Assembly: GCF_022483985.1 (NCBI RefSeq)
Contig: NZ_JAKVME010000001.1
Span: 2,170,001-2,234,000 of the forward strand
From: Acetobacter sp.
Lineage (GTDB): Bacteria > Pseudomonadota > Alphaproteobacteria > Acetobacterales > Acetobacteraceae
Length of the DNA: 64,000 bases
Direction of reading: 5' to 3'
Every line of letters begins with the position of its first letter. Within the stretch, counting starts at the first letter, position 1. The position numbers were made by a program, and so were the translations under genes. Under the pieces are notes generated by a model. That model saw only the letters and a list, made by a program, of their open reading frames with translations, made no database searches and was not told the origin of the DNA. This document shows, in pieces, positions 1-9,928 of the stretch.

Positions 1-423
1 TCCGAGAGTCTGGCGACCCTTGAAAAACTGGCGCAGGAATGCCCCCCGAACGCCACATTTCTGAGCGTGGACTTCACAGCCGCTCAAGGCTGGCGTCCCC
101 AGCCTGCATTGAGAAAAGGCCTGCCTCCAGAGCGATGTGTGGCGCTGCCTCCGACTCCCATGATCGTGGATGGAATGCTCTTCGATCCACAAGGGCATTT
201 CCGGGAATGGAGGATGAGGGAAAAGAACCACATGCAGTCAAAGCCGGAGCATCGACAGACCATTCTGCGCGCTCTGGACAGACAGGAGGGTCTGTCGTTA
301 CGCCAGCAGGCGGACCTGCTGAATGAACGGCACCTTCAGACACATGGCGGAAAACTATGGACAGCAGACAACCTTCGAAAATTTCTTACCCTTTCAGAAT
401 CAACCGACATATCCGGCCCGTGA
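1..423 (+). CDS. C-terminal part of an unidentified protein (5' end outside window)
   Basis: The frame is open from base 1 to the TGA at 421-423, giving about 140 residues of a protein whose start lies upstream. I do not recognise the family. The last 60 residues hold a basic segment followed by ADLLNERHLQTHGGKLW, which resembles the short helical motif in the recombinase domain of serine recombinases (leucine-asparagine, then threonine, glycine, tryptophan). That likeness is short and could be chance. An internal ATG at 232 would give a 63-residue product carrying only this motif. The next gene converges on it across a 175-base gap with no clear terminator. Confidence 0.45.
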   Translation, partial: SESLATLEKLAQECPPNATFLSVDFTAAQGWRPQPALRKGLPPERCVALPPTPMIVDGMLFDPQGHFREWRMREKNHMQSKPEHRQTILRALDRQEGLSLRQQADLLNERHLQTHGGKLWTADNLRKFLTLSESTDISGP

Positions 424-598
424 TCTACTTATGCCGGATCCGAAATATCTTTCAGAAATAAAGATTTTTATCCATCATGATCAGGTCAGGATGCTCCCTC
501 CTCCTGCAACCAAGAAGCACCTTTATAAGAGCACAAGGCAGAGAATTCATGGAAGCTGCTCTCTTGCCCCCCTGTTATCCCTGCCTCAACCCGCCTGT

Positions 599-1855
599 TC
601 AGTGATGACCGGCAGACCGATCCGGCGCAAGCCGCAGCACCGTGCCGTTATGATCTTCTGAAATCAGCAGGGTTCCATCCGCCATTACGGCCAGACCAAC
701 GGGCGAACCTGTCGGATCGCTGCCCGGCTGGGTGAGGTTACGCCACCCCTGAACGAGCGGCTGCGGAGAACCCTGCGGTTTGCCATCAGGATTGATCGTC
801 AGGCTCATGACACGATGCCCGGTATCCCGATAACCGTGATACGCTATGAGAATCTTATTCTGTAATTCCGGGAAAGCCCTTCCAGAATAAACAAGCATAC
901 CGAGAGGCGCTGCGTGGGCAGGCAGCAGGAGATCCGGTGGCGTTACCCCTGAACAGTCATGCTTTGGATATTCGGGGGCTGGTTTCCTGTCATCAAAACA
1001 GTAAGGCCAGCCATAGTCTTTTCCTTTCTGCACCACGAGAAATGGTTCATGAGGAAGTGTTTCATCGGACAGCTTTGGATCAACGGCGTTGATGCTGTCG
1101 CGTCCATTGACTGCGGCAAGCAGCACCCCGTTCGGCATGACAGTCAGCGCCGCAGGATTCCGCATACCGGTAGCAACAACAGTCGCAGCCGAAGCAGGCT
1201 GGGGTTTATCGTTCGGCCTGAACCACAGGATCGAGGCGCGAGGCACCTTTCCCTGCGTCTCGGGACAGGCTTGCGAAGCGACCGGCAGGCCACCCGACGC
1301 TGTTTCACAATTATTCGTAGCAGACCCCTCACTGACATACAGACCGCCGTCATGGTCCGCCGCCAGAGCCTTGAGAGGGTGACGGCCAACGGAAGGCAGA
1401 TCGGTCAGAACCTCCCGTGTCTCCGCCGAACCGTTGTCATGCAGAACCACACGCAGGACACGGTCAGGCAGGCCGATATAAAGCTGCCCATCGGATGCAA
1501 AGACGAGACCGCTGGGACGATCCAGCCCGGTCAGAAGCACCTTGCCCGCCTCATGGCCATTCTGTCCGAACGCCAGAAGGCGACCACGGTTACGCTGCCA
1601 GCCTCCCATATCCACGACATAAACTGTCGAGCTCCTGACAGCCATATCCCGCGGAAAACGCAAACCAGAAGTCACAAGTCCCATGCATGTTCCGGCGGGT
1701 GTCTCCAGACTGACACGCGGAAATCCGTCACATGACCCGCTGGTTGTATAAAGAGAGCGGGCATGGGCTACACCCATCCCTGCAAATGCGGGAAGAATAA
1801 CTGATAAAAAGCAGATTCTCTTCAAAAACCCGCGTCGCCGACGCTCATCACTCAT
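599..1855 (-). CDS. PQQ-dependent sugar dehydrogenase-like (sorbosone dehydrogenase family) periplasmic protein
   Basis: A 418-residue protein with an N-terminal signal (basic MSDERRRRGFLKR, a hydrophobic stretch, then GVAHA). The body has the repeated beta-propeller pattern of the soluble glucose/sorbosone dehydrogenase family: LRFPRDMAV, LDRPSGLVFASDG, GMRNPAALTVMPNG, a KGKDYGWPYCF segment and a closing GSPVGLAVMADGTLLISED blade. In this family PQQ and calcium bind in the centre of the propeller and sugars or aldose derivatives are oxidised in the periplasm. The start at 1855 follows a strong GGAGGAG Shine-Dalgarno sequence six bases upstream. Substrate cannot be read from the sequence. It may be co-transcribed after rmuC, whose coding region ends 72 bases after this gene's start on the same strand. 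Confidence 0.8.
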   Translation of the reverse strand: MSDERRRRGFLKRICFLSVILPAFAGMGVAHARSLYTTSGSCDGFPRVSLETPAGTCMGLVTSGLRFPRDMAVRSSTVYVVDMGGWQRNRGRLLAFGQNGHEAGKVLLTGLDRPSGLVFASDGQLYIGLPDRVLRVVLHDNGSAETREVLTDLPSVGRHPLKALAADHDGGLYVSEGSATNNCETASGGLPVASQACPETQGKVPRASILWFRPNDKPQPASAATVVATGMRNPAALTVMPNGVLLAAVNGRDSINAVDPKLSDETLPHEPFLVVQKGKDYGWPYCFDDRKPAPEYPKHDCSGVTPPDLLLPAHAAPLGMLVYSGRAFPELQNKILIAYHGYRDTGHRVMSLTINPDGKPQGSPQPLVQGWRNLTQPGSDPTGSPVGLAVMADGTLLISEDHNGTVLRLAPDRSAGHH

Positions 1856-1927
1856 AGTCTGCTCCTCCGGAACATATCTTCACCAGAAATCCTCTCGTCT
1901 CGCATCAGTCACGTGAAAAGCGCCATG

Positions 1928-3181
1928 CTACAGCAGCACCTCTTCCCCACCATCATCCGTTGTATCGAGGCTCCGCAACTGCCGGGCCACGACCCGTGTC
2001 CGCTGCCGCGCATCCTCGATCGTCGAACTCATCGCCTGTGCGTTGCGGGACAGTTTTTCGAGAACACCGTCCATCTTCAGCATTTCCTGCCGTGTCGCGC
2101 CGAGAAGTCGGGCAATCGTGTCCGTACGTTCCTCAAGAGAAAGCGTGACATAACCAAGATGAATGGTCCGCAGGAGCGCCGGCATGAGTGACGGTCCCAT
2201 GATCAGAACGCGGCATGTCCGGCCAATCTCGTCAATCAGTCCCGGCGCCCGCGCCACCTCCGCATAAAGACCGTCCGTCGGCAGATAAAGGACGGCGAAC
2301 TCGACCGTCTCCGGCGGCACGATATACTTGGAGGCGATCTTGCGCGCCTCCATCTTCACCGTGTTTTCCAGAGCCCGACGCGAGCCTCGCTCCGCATCCC
2401 TGTCGTCCTGCGCCACAGCATCGAGCAGCCGCTCATAGGCTTCCGTCGGAAATTTGCTGTCTATGGCGAGCACCGGCGGATTTGGCCCGCGCACGGGCAT
2501 CCGCACGACAAACTCGACCACATCGCGGCCCTGTCCAAGGCGGCGGTTGGCTTCAAAGGTGCCGGGAGGAAGCACGTCCTCCAGAATGGCCCGGAGCTGC
2601 GCCTCTCCCCATCCGCCCCGTGTTTTGACATTGCCGAAGAGGCGCTTGAGGTCGCCGATCTGCGCCGTCATGGCCGACACTTCTCCCATGGCTTTCTGCA
2701 TGGCCGAGAACTGCTCCAGAACCCGCTGGAAGGACGTCTGCATCTGACGCTCGACCGCCGCATGCAGTTGTTCCGTCACGGCGCCTCGAATGGCGTTCAA
2801 CTGAAGCGCGCTCGCTTCCGCCATCTCCCTGAGCGCCTCCGACTGCATGGCGCGGACCTCCGCCTGATCCTTGCCGAGCGCGCCGGACAGATGCGCCACA
2901 CGCTCCATCAGTTCCGCCCGCATCTGCTCGACACGACCGATCAGCGCCCGCTCGGTTTCCGCCAGCCTGACCCGCTGCTGCTCGGCTTCGGCATGACGCA
3001 TACCGGCCTCCCTCTCCACCAGCACATAGAGCCGCGCGAGCAGGTCGCTGTCGTTCCCCCCACCAGAAGTTGAACGACGACGCAGAAGAATGAAGAGTAG
3101 AAAGACGATTATCAGACTGGCGCAGACCAGCAGCCCAAGCCACAGACCGGTTTCAGGGGAGCCCGCAGACGTTGGAACCAT
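1928..3181 (-). CDS. rmuC: DNA recombination protein RmuC
   Basis: A 417-residue protein with the RmuC architecture. One N-terminal membrane helix (about residues 11-33) anchors it. A long coiled coil rich in Glu, Arg and Gln follows (about 45-165). Then comes the RmuC domain with the hallmark stretch FGNVKTRGGWGEAQLRAILED, the motif AIDSKFPTEAYERL, and VEFAVLYLPTDGLYAEV. RmuC proteins belong to the restriction-endonuclease-like fold and limit inversions at short inverted repeats; the exact biochemistry is not settled. The gene is divergent from dctA across a 187-base region that must hold both promoters. Confidence 0.92.
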   Translation of the reverse strand: MVPTSAGSPETGLWLGLLVCASLIIVFLLFILLRRRSTSGGGNDSDLLARLYVLVEREAGMRHAEAEQQRVRLAETERALIGRVEQMRAELMERVAHLSGALGKDQAEVRAMQSEALREMAEASALQLNAIRGAVTEQLHAAVERQMQTSFQRVLEQFSAMQKAMGEVSAMTAQIGDLKRLFGNVKTRGGWGEAQLRAILEDVLPPGTFEANRRLGQGRDVVEFVVRMPVRGPNPPVLAIDSKFPTEAYERLLDAVAQDDRDAERGSRRALENTVKMEARKIASKYIVPPETVEFAVLYLPTDGLYAEVARAPGLIDEIGRTCRVLIMGPSLMPALLRTIHLGYVTLSLEERTDTIARLLGATRQEMLKMDGVLEKLSRNAQAMSSTIEDARQRTRVVARQLRSLDTTDDGGEEVLL

Positions 3182-3368
3182 GACTCACTGTGCTTTCTGA
3201 ACGATCGAACGCCTCCCCTCTAACAAATCAGAACAAAACAAGAAAGTGCTCCGGGATTTGGTGCGAGGCCCCTGTCCTGTTATCGAAACCATTACGCCCA
3301 CTGCCTTGCTGCTGTGACAGGACCAACAAACAACAAGAATTCTCCTGCGCGGGATCACTCAAAGAGCC

Positions 3369-4736
3369 ATGATAATGACAGAAACATCTTCTCCTCTCCC
3401 CCGGCGGCAACTCTGGAAAAGCCTTTATGTGCAGGTTCTGGTCGCCGTCGTGGCCGGTGTCCTGCTTGGCTATTTCGATCCGGGGCTGGGAGCCTCCCTG
3501 CGACCACTGGGCGACGGTTTCATCAAACTGGTGAAAATGGTGATCGCGCCGGTCATCTTCCTGACCGTCTCCACCGGCATCGCCGGGATGGGCAATCTGG
3601 GAAAAGCGGGACGGATCGGCGCGAAAGCCATGACGTATTTCCTGTTTTTCTCGACGCTCGCCCTCATTGTCGGCATGATCGTCGCTAATGTCGTCCAGCC
3701 GGGCGCTTCCATGCATGTGGACGTTCATTCGCTCGATGCAGCCAGCGTGGGGACTTATGTGGAACGGGCGAAGGACCACTCCTTCTCCGACTTCCTGCTC
3801 CAGATCATCCCGACGACGACCGCCAGCGCCTTCACCTCCGGCGAGATTCTTCAGGTTCTGTTTGTCGCCATCGTGTTCGGCATCAGCCTGTCGCAGATGG
3901 GACCGCGTGGTGAGCCCGTTCTCAAGCTGTTCAAGCAACTGACCGAGCTTGTGTTCGGCGTGGTCCGGATTGTCATGCTGGCAGCCCCGATCGGCGCTTT
4001 CGGCGCCATGGCTTTCACCATCGGCAAGTTCGGCATCGGCTCCGTCATCAGCCTGATCTGGCTGGTGGCCACGTTCTACTTCACCTCCATCCTGTTCATT
4101 CTGCTGGTTCTGGGCATTGTCACCCGTCTGTGCGGTTTTTCGATCATCCGCCTTCTCCGTTATCTGCGCGAGGAACTGTTGATCGTTCTGGGAACAAGTT
4201 CCTCTGAATCCGCTCTCCCCACCCTGATGGCGAAGCTGGAAGCGGCAGGCTGTGACCGCCCCATCGTCGGGCTGGTCGTGCCGATGGGCTATTCCTTCAA
4301 TCTTGACGGCACCAACATCTACATGACGATTGCAGCCCTGTTCGTGGCGCAGGCGACGGATGTACATCTGTCCCTGGGAGAACAACTGGCCCTGCTGCTC
4401 GTCGCCATGGTCAGTTCCAAGGGCGCCGCGGGCGTTACGGGAGCCGGTTTTGTCACGCTGGCCGCGACCCTGTCCGTCGTGCCGTCCATTCCGGTCGCGG
4501 GCATGGCGCTGATCCTCGGCGTGGACAAGTTCATGTCCGAGTGCCGCTCTCTCACCAATATTGTCGGCAATGCCGTTGCAACCATCGTCGTGGCGCGCTG
4601 GGAAGGCGCGCTGGACATGGACAGGCTACAGGACGCACTGGCCGGTCGGCTGCCTCCGCCACAAGCGGGCATTCCGGACAACCTCGTATCCGGCCATGAG
4701 GAAATCACCCTGAAGGGCGCAAACGATTTTCATTAA
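3369..4736 (+). CDS. dctA: C4-dicarboxylate:cation symporter DctA
   Basis: A 455-residue membrane protein of the dicarboxylate/amino acid:cation symporter family. It takes up succinate, fumarate or malate with protons or sodium across the inner membrane. The diagnostic features are the serine-rich reentrant loop [18 protein letters not shown] (about residue 277), the motif [16 protein letters not shown], and the [18 protein letters not shown] hairpin, with eight hydrophobic segments overall. The phrase [15 protein letters not shown] near residue 52 is typical of DctA. Length matches the family. It stands alone; a second ATG two codons downstream (3375) is an equally possible start. Confidence 0.93.
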   Translation: MIMTETSSPLPRRQLWKSLYVQVLVAVVAGVLLGYFDPGLGASLRPLGDGFIKLVKMVIAPVIFLTVSTGIAGMGNLGKAGRIGAKAMTYFLFFSTLALIVGMIVANVVQPGASMHVDVHSLDAASVGTYVERAKDHSFSDFLLQIIPTTTASAFTSGEILQVLFVAIVFGISLSQMGPRGEPVLKLFKQLTELVFGVVRIVMLAAPIGAFGAMAFTIGKFGIGSVISLIWLVATFYFTSILFILLVLGIVTRLCGFSIIRLLRYLREELLIVLGTSSSESALPTLMAKLEAAGCDRPIVGLVVPMGYSFNLDGTNIYMTIAALFVAQATDVHLSLGEQLALLLVAMVSSKGAAGVTGAGFVTLAATLSVVPSIPVAGMALILGVDKFMSECRSLTNIVGNAVATIVVARWEGALDMDRLQDALAGRLPPPQAGIPDNLVSGHEEITLKGANDFH

Positions 4737-4871
4737 GGCATGAGAGGATTCAGGCCTGTCCGTGGAACCTGTATCCTCGCCTGTCTCGTGACATTCCCTT
4801 TTGGGAAATACAGTCATGTGCGTGAACCCTCCGGCGAACAAACCCTTTGCCGAAGGAGGCGTCTGTTCAGA

Positions 4872-5750
4872 TCACGATGTGAACACGATGGTTTTGTTCC
4901 CGTTCAGGATCGTGCGCATCTCGATGTGATACCGCACGGCCCGTGACAGAACCCGGCGCTCGATATCGCGCCCCTTGCGGATCAGATCTTCCGGGCTGTC
5001 CGCATGCGAGATGCGCTCGACATCCTGTTCAATGATCGGGCCTTCATCAAGATCGCTGGTGACATAATGCGCTGTCGCGCCAATCAGTTTTACGCCGCGA
5101 TTCCACGCCTGATGATAGGGGCGCGCTCCCTTGAATCCCGGCAGGAACGAATGGTGGATGTTGATGCAGCGCCCGGAAAAGACCGATGCCATCTCATTGG
5201 ATAGAATCTGCATGTAGCGCGCCAGCACGACGAGTTCCGTCTGGCTTTCCTGCACGAGCGAGAAAATGCGGGCCTCCTGCTCCGTCTTCGTGTCTTTGGT
5301 AATCGGCAGATAATGAAACGGAATCCCGTAGAAATCGACATCCCTGTATGTCTCTTCAGGATGATTGGCGATGATACCGACAGGGTCGATCTGAAGTTCG
5401 CCGATCCGCCAGCGATACAGAAGATCCACCAGACAGTGATCGAACTTCGACACAAGGATCATGACCTTGGGACGATAGGACTGACAGTTCAGACGGTATT
5501 GCATCTGGAACTGGCCCGTCAGCGTCTCGACAATCCCGCGAAGATCGGCCTCCGTGCGCCCACCTTTCACGATATCGAACATGATCCGCATGAAAAAGCT
5601 GCCGCTGCCCGTATCATCGAACTGCTGCGCTTCGGTAATGTTCGCGCCAGCTTCGAACAGGGTCTGGCTCAGGGCGGCCACGATGCCCGGCTGATCCGGA
5701 CAGCTCAGCGTCAGAATGTAGCCTTTGCTGCCGGGAGAGAGCGTCGTCAT
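4872..5750 (-). CDS. purU: Formyltetrahydrofolate deformylase
   Basis: The 292-residue product has an N-terminal ACT domain (about residues 8-85, beginning [19 protein letters not shown]) and a C-terminal formyltransferase-fold domain. Catalytic signatures are [20 protein letters not shown], holding the active-site His, and [20 protein letters not shown], holding the active-site Asp. PurU hydrolyses 10-formyl-THF to THF and formate, balancing one-carbon pools and supplying formate for purine synthesis. The ATG at 5750 gives a normal length; an in-frame ATG 33 bases upstream adds a hydrophobic, non-conserved leader and is less likely. It converges on dctA. Confidence 0.92.
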   Translation of the reverse strand: MTTLSPGSKGYILTLSCPDQPGIVAALSQTLFEAGANITEAQQFDDTGSGSFFMRIMFDIVKGGRTEADLRGIVETLTGQFQMQYRLNCQSYRPKVMILVSKFDHCLVDLLYRWRIGELQIDPVGIIANHPEETYRDVDFYGIPFHYLPITKDTKTEQEARIFSLVQESQTELVVLARYMQILSNEMASVFSGRCINIHHSFLPGFKGARPYHQAWNRGVKLIGATAHYVTSDLDEGPIIEQDVERISHADSPEDLIRKGRDIERRVLSRAVRYHIEMRTILNGNKTIVFTS

Positions 5751-6654
5751 GCACAAAAGTCCATTTCCGAAAAAGAAAACCATCGAATGTAACGGAGAAG
5801 CCGTCGAGCAAGCGCACTACCAGCCTGAAAACCGGGAGGGAAAGCTGATAGCCCTCTGTGTGGCTCATAATGAACGGAACATATTCTGCCAATCTTAATG
5901 CCTGCCGGGTACGGTGGACAGGAACCCGCCGCAATGGCTCAGATTGTCGGTCTCCTGACTGCCTGCGACATCCAGCGCATCGAAACTGTTCATATTCAGG
6001 ATGAGGATGACAGGCGTGATCCGGAAACTGCCTCACTGACTGAAAGAGACCCGCATCATCCTGTGAGAACATGGACGGAAGCGCAGTAGCCATGTTCACT
6101 CAGCTACCTCTTTCATGAGGCGGCAGAGGCGCACTTCAGGCAAGCCTGTCAGCACAGCTCGCAGACTGTTCTGCAAGCGTCGGCGTGATACTGGCCCGCT
6201 CCCCATGCAGTACCGACGACCACAGGAGCCTCTGCATACGGCACACAAATTATGTCAAAACATGACGAAATGGATGTGAATTTACGTCCTGTTCACGCCT
6301 CCCGGACCGCAGGACGCGCGTTTTGACTCTGCCATCTGGAAAAACCTGTCCATCTTTCACCAGCGCACGAAGTACGCCCAAACCCGCAATGAGCAGTATT
6401 CTTTTCACTGATCTGTCGAATAGACAGAAGATTCCCGTTATCGGGTATTGTGCTGGATGTCTGGGGATTCTCGTCTGTCCGCAAAAACTTATTTATTTAT
6501 AAAATGAATAATTGTGATAATTTTACCACATAACTTAACTTCCTGATGAGCACACGTTTTCTCGATGTGACGAAACATAAATATGCGTGCAGCGTATGTA
6601 TGAGCTGCCATGCAAGAGCAGCATGAGTTTCGACGGCGTCAGGCTGCAAAAAGA
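5751..6654. other. 900-base region without a convincing gene
   Basis: No recognisable protein lies between purU and the barrel gene. On the minus strand two small frames look more protein-like than the rest. One spans 5895-5993 (32 codons, ending SHCGGFLSTVPGRH). The other spans 6250-6408 (52 codons from a GTG, starting VKRILLIAGLGVLRALVKDG). Neither has a good ribosome binding site. Bases 6484-6540 are very AT-rich and are the likely promoter zone for the downstream gene. The region could be the remains of decayed genes. Confidence 0.4.
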
Positions 6655-8421
6655 ATGAAAAACAAACATCGCATCACTCATCCCTCCTCAGGAAAACAGT
6701 TCCGTTCTCCGCTGCGGCATCTGGTCCTCTCGACTGTGCTGACCGGCTTTCCGTGCGTGCTTGCTGCGCCCGCAATGGCGGAAACGGCGCCAAACGCCAA
6801 CGTGAACCACCATGCGCAGATTCCGGAGGAATTTCGCAGTGCTCCCCAGACACAGTCGCCACGGGTCAGCAAGCCGAATCCCTGGAGCAGCAGTCTTCTG
6901 CCGCCGCTGGAATCACGCCCGGAAAACTACGCCCAGCCGCAGACACTGATTCTGACAAAACAGCAGTCAAATCCCGCCCTGCTTCATCAGGGACCGTGGG
7001 GGATCTTCAATTCCAACACAGGCGCGGCATCCGGCTGGGGCACCGTAGGCTATTACGCGATCTCCCGCTGGGCGGAAGACTGGTCCAATCTGCGGGACAA
7101 GAAGAACCGCATCGACTTCATGGACCCGCTGAAATACATCCCCCTGAATAACAGCGGCTCGATCTATCTGACCTTCAGCGGCAACTTCCGTCAGCACAAT
7201 TTCTATGACCAGCGGGCAGGTTTCGGACAGACCAAGAAAGACCCTGCCTACCGCAACAATTTCCGCTGGAATGTCGGCGCGGACCTGCATCTGGGCGAGC
7301 ATGTCCGTCTGTATGGCGAACTCATGAGCGGACAGGCCGGCGGCACGAACTATTACGGCTACAATAACGGCCGCTGGCGCAGCAAGCTCGACGCGCAGCA
7401 GGCTTTTGTGGAAATCAAGGGGCATCTCCTCAACGCCAACATGGGCGTGATGGTCGGACGCATGACCTTCCTTGACGCGCCAGCTTACTTCACCGCCGGT
7501 TCCGTCTATCCGACGATTCCTTATTCATGGAACGGCGTACGCGTCTATTCATTCTGGAAAAATTTCCGTGTGGATTTCTTCGATCTGACCATGACCAACT
7601 GGACATTGAACAATGTCCCGTTCAGGGATCAGGTAGGTTACAGGACGAGACTGTTTGGCGCCTACACATCCTATGCCGCGCCGTCATTCACTTTTCTGGG
7701 TAGGAAGAGCCAGATTTTCGTCGATACCTACTATCTTGGCTTTCTTCTGGCCTCCGCCCAGATTGCCCAGCAGAAAGGCGTGCTCAACGGCTCCACACGT
7801 CGTGACACGCCCGGCATGCGTATCTGGGGCAATGCCGGTCCACTCGAATTCTCCGTCGGCGGTTCATGGCAGGGCGGCTATTTCAACGAAGCCAATCACG
7901 GCCCATCGCGCTCCGTCAGCGCCTATTCCTTCAACGCCCAGGCCTCGTGGCGCTTCGCCAAATGGTGGGGACGCCCCGCCATCGGCATTCAGGCGGATGA
8001 CATCTCCGGCGGCGACTACACAAAAGGGCGGAACAGCTCGTGGGGCAGCTATATGTCGCCCTTCGTGCCCTCGGCCTACTATCTGGATATGAGCACCTAT
8101 CTGGGCAACCAGAACCTGATCGATGTCGGGCCGATCCTGACCATGTCGCCCACGCCCAACACCACCCTGCTGGCGAAAGTCCCCGTCGTCTGGCGCAACA
8201 GCACCAACGACGCCGTCTATTCCAACCCGACCGCCCCTTACGGCCTGCGTCCTCATGGCGGCTATACAGCCACCCTCCCACAGGCCAGTTTCACATGGCG
8301 TGCGACACGCCACATCACGTTCAGTATCGACGGAGAATATATCTTCGCGGGTAAATCCATGATCAAGGCCGGTGCTTCGTCCGGCGCCTACGTGCAGAGC
8401 AACCTTGAACTGACATTCTGA
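6655..8421 (+). CDS. Alginate-export (AlgE)-like outer-membrane beta-barrel protein
   Basis: About 588 residues from the ATG at 6655. A long basic n-region is followed by a hydrophobic core and the cleavage-like motif APAMAETA. The rest is barrel-like: many short aromatic, alternating strands such as SIYLTFSGNFRQHNFYDQ, LRLYGELMSG-type turns, VGRMTFLDAPAYFTAGS and a terminal strand ending NLELTF with C-terminal Phe, as expected for BAM-assembled proteins. The pattern matches the alginate export family, which in acetic acid bacteria is mostly of unknown substrate. An in-frame ATG at 6610 adds 15 charged residues and is less likely as the signal-peptide start. A strong hairpin follows the stop codon. 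Confidence 0.75.
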   Translation: MKNKHRITHPSSGKQFRSPLRHLVLSTVLTGFPCVLAAPAMAETAPNANVNHHAQIPEEFRSAPQTQSPRVSKPNPWSSSLLPPLESRPENYAQPQTLILTKQQSNPALLHQGPWGIFNSNTGAASGWGTVGYYAISRWAEDWSNLRDKKNRIDFMDPLKYIPLNNSGSIYLTFSGNFRQHNFYDQRAGFGQTKKDPAYRNNFRWNVGADLHLGEHVRLYGELMSGQAGGTNYYGYNNGRWRSKLDAQQAFVEIKGHLLNANMGVMVGRMTFLDAPAYFTAGSVYPTIPYSWNGVRVYSFWKNFRVDFFDLTMTNWTLNNVPFRDQVGYRTRLFGAYTSYAAPSFTFLGRKSQIFVDTYYLGFLLASAQIAQQKGVLNGSTRRDTPGMRIWGNAGPLEFSVGGSWQGGYFNEANHGPSRSVSAYSFNAQASWRFAKWWGRPAIGIQADDISGGDYTKGRNSSWGSYMSPFVPSAYYLDMSTYLGNQNLIDVGPILTMSPTPNTTLLAKVPVVWRNSTNDAVYSNPTAPYGLRPHGGYTATLPQASFTWRATRHITFSIDGEYIFAGKSMIKAGASSGAYVQSNLELTF

Positions 8422-8441
8422 TCATGGATCGAGCCCTTGTC

Positions 8442-8476
8442 GTGAGCAGCCCCACCAGACATTACGGGCTGCTCAC
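8442..8476 (+). terminator. Stem-loop after the barrel gene
   Basis: GTGAGCAGCCC (8442-8452) pairs perfectly with GGGCTGCTCAC (8466-8476) around a 13-base loop, 20 bases past the stop codon. The 11-bp GC-rich stem fits a terminator, but no T-run follows it on the plus strand. Confidence 0.6.
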
Positions 8477-8569
8477 CCGGATCTGCTGGAAGGAACTTGT
8501 TATGGGCTTCCCAGTTCCGACCAGTTGAACCACAGTTTCCCGCCGCTTTTTTCTGGAATACAGGCCGTA

Positions 8570-9865
8570 ATGACATCATCCGCTTCCGACCAGATGACAA
8601 ACCTCCAGCGTCTGCGTGGTATCTTTTCCGGGTCGGCGGGCAACCTGCTCGAATATTTCGACTGGTATGTCTATTCGGCTTTTGCACTCTATTTCGCGCA
8701 TGCCTTCTTTCCCGGACACGACCACACCGCCGAGCTTCTGAACACGGCAGCCGTTTTCGCAGTCGGGTTCCTGATGCGCCCTGTCGGTGGCTGGCTGATG
8801 GGCGTCGTCGCCGACCAGTATGGCCGTAAACGCGCCCTCACCCTGTCGGTCGCCGCCATGTGCATCGGTTCTCTCGCAATCGCCCTTTGCCCGACCTATG
8901 ACCAGATCGGTCTGGCCGCGCCCATCATCCTCGTTCTGGCCCGTCTGGTTCAGGGACTGAGTCTGGGCGGAGAATACGGGGCCTCGGCCACCTATATCGC
9001 GGAAGTGTCCAGCCCCGAAACCCGTGGTTTCTGGTCAGGATTTCTCTATGTCACCCTGATCACGGGCCAGCTCGGCGCGATGGCCGTGCTTCTGCTCATG
9101 CAATATCTGTTTCTCACACCGGAACAGATCAACGCGTGGGGCTGGCGCATCCCGTTCTTTCTTGGAGCCGCCGGAGCTGTCCTGATCTTCTGGCTGCGGC
9201 GGAACATGGAGGAAAGCAGCGCCTTCAAAAAAGCTGAACAGGCGCAGGAGGAAGGCGGCCTGAAAGTGCTGCTCCGCCACAAGCGCGCCGTGATGACGGT
9301 CGTGGGCCTGACTCTTGGCGGAACGGTCGCATTCTATACCTACACCATCTACATGCAGAAATTCCTCGCCAACTCGCTGGGCTTCGGCAAGGATGAAGCG
9401 ACGCTGATCTCCTCTGCCTCGCTGCTGGTGTTCGCCGTGGCCCAGCCGCTGTTCGGCGCTCTGTCGGACCGGATTGGTCGCAAGCCTCTGCTGGTTTCAT
9501 TCGGCGTGCTGGGCACACTCTGCACCGTTCCGCTGATGACCCTGCTGGCGGACACCCACTCCAAATTCGGGGCTTTCGCCCTGATCACCCTCGCCCTGCT
9601 GATGGCGTCGGGCTACACTTCGATTAACGCCATTGTGAAAGCCGAACTGTTCCCGACCCGTATCCGCGCTCTGGGCGTCGCATTCCCCTACGCCGTCACC
9701 GTGTCGGTTTTCGGCGGCACAGCGGAATATATCGCGCTCTGGTGCCGCCATGCGGGACATGAAAGCTGGTTTGCGTGGTATGTCTCGGCCTGCGCCTGCT
9801 GCACGCTGATCACTGCGCTAACACTGCCAGCCCGTGGATCGACGCTGCCGGATAATGCAGCATGA
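8570..9865 (+). CDS. MFS transporter, metabolite:H+ symporter family (alpha-ketoglutarate permease-like)
   Basis: A 431-residue inner-membrane transporter with 12 predicted helices. MHS-family marks are GNLLEYFDWYVYSAFALYFA at the first helix, the MFS loop motif ADQYGRKRALTLS after helix 2, the RLVQGLSLGGEYGASATYIA motif of helix 4, and ALSDRIGRKPLL in the second half. These match KgtP/ProP-like proton symporters for 2-oxoglutarate and related acids; the exact substrate is open. Its position downstream of the outer-membrane barrel on the same strand is suggestive, but a strong hairpin and 148 bases separate them, so separate transcription is likely. The ATG at 8570 gives the family's usual N-terminus. 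Confidence 0.85.
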   Translation: MTSSASDQMTNLQRLRGIFSGSAGNLLEYFDWYVYSAFALYFAHAFFPGHDHTAELLNTAAVFAVGFLMRPVGGWLMGVVADQYGRKRALTLSVAAMCIGSLAIALCPTYDQIGLAAPIILVLARLVQGLSLGGEYGASATYIAEVSSPETRGFWSGFLYVTLITGQLGAMAVLLLMQYLFLTPEQINAWGWRIPFFLGAAGAVLIFWLRRNMEESSAFKKAEQAQEEGGLKVLLRHKRAVMTVVGLTLGGTVAFYTYTIYMQKFLANSLGFGKDEATLISSASLLVFAVAQPLFGALSDRIGRKPLLVSFGVLGTLCTVPLMTLLADTHSKFGAFALITLALLMASGYTSINAIVKAELFPTRIRALGVAFPYAVTVSVFGGTAEYIALWCRHAGHESWFAWYVSACACCTLITALTLPARGSTLPDNAA

Positions 9866-9928
9866 ACGAAGGCGGGAGAAACTGACACGCTACCTGAAAG
9901 AACAAAGTCTCGACGACGTGACAGATAT

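Noticed and set aside
3228..4385. 385-codon open frame opposite dctA
   Set aside because: The product is almost wholly hydrophilic and repetitive, while dctA is a clear family member.
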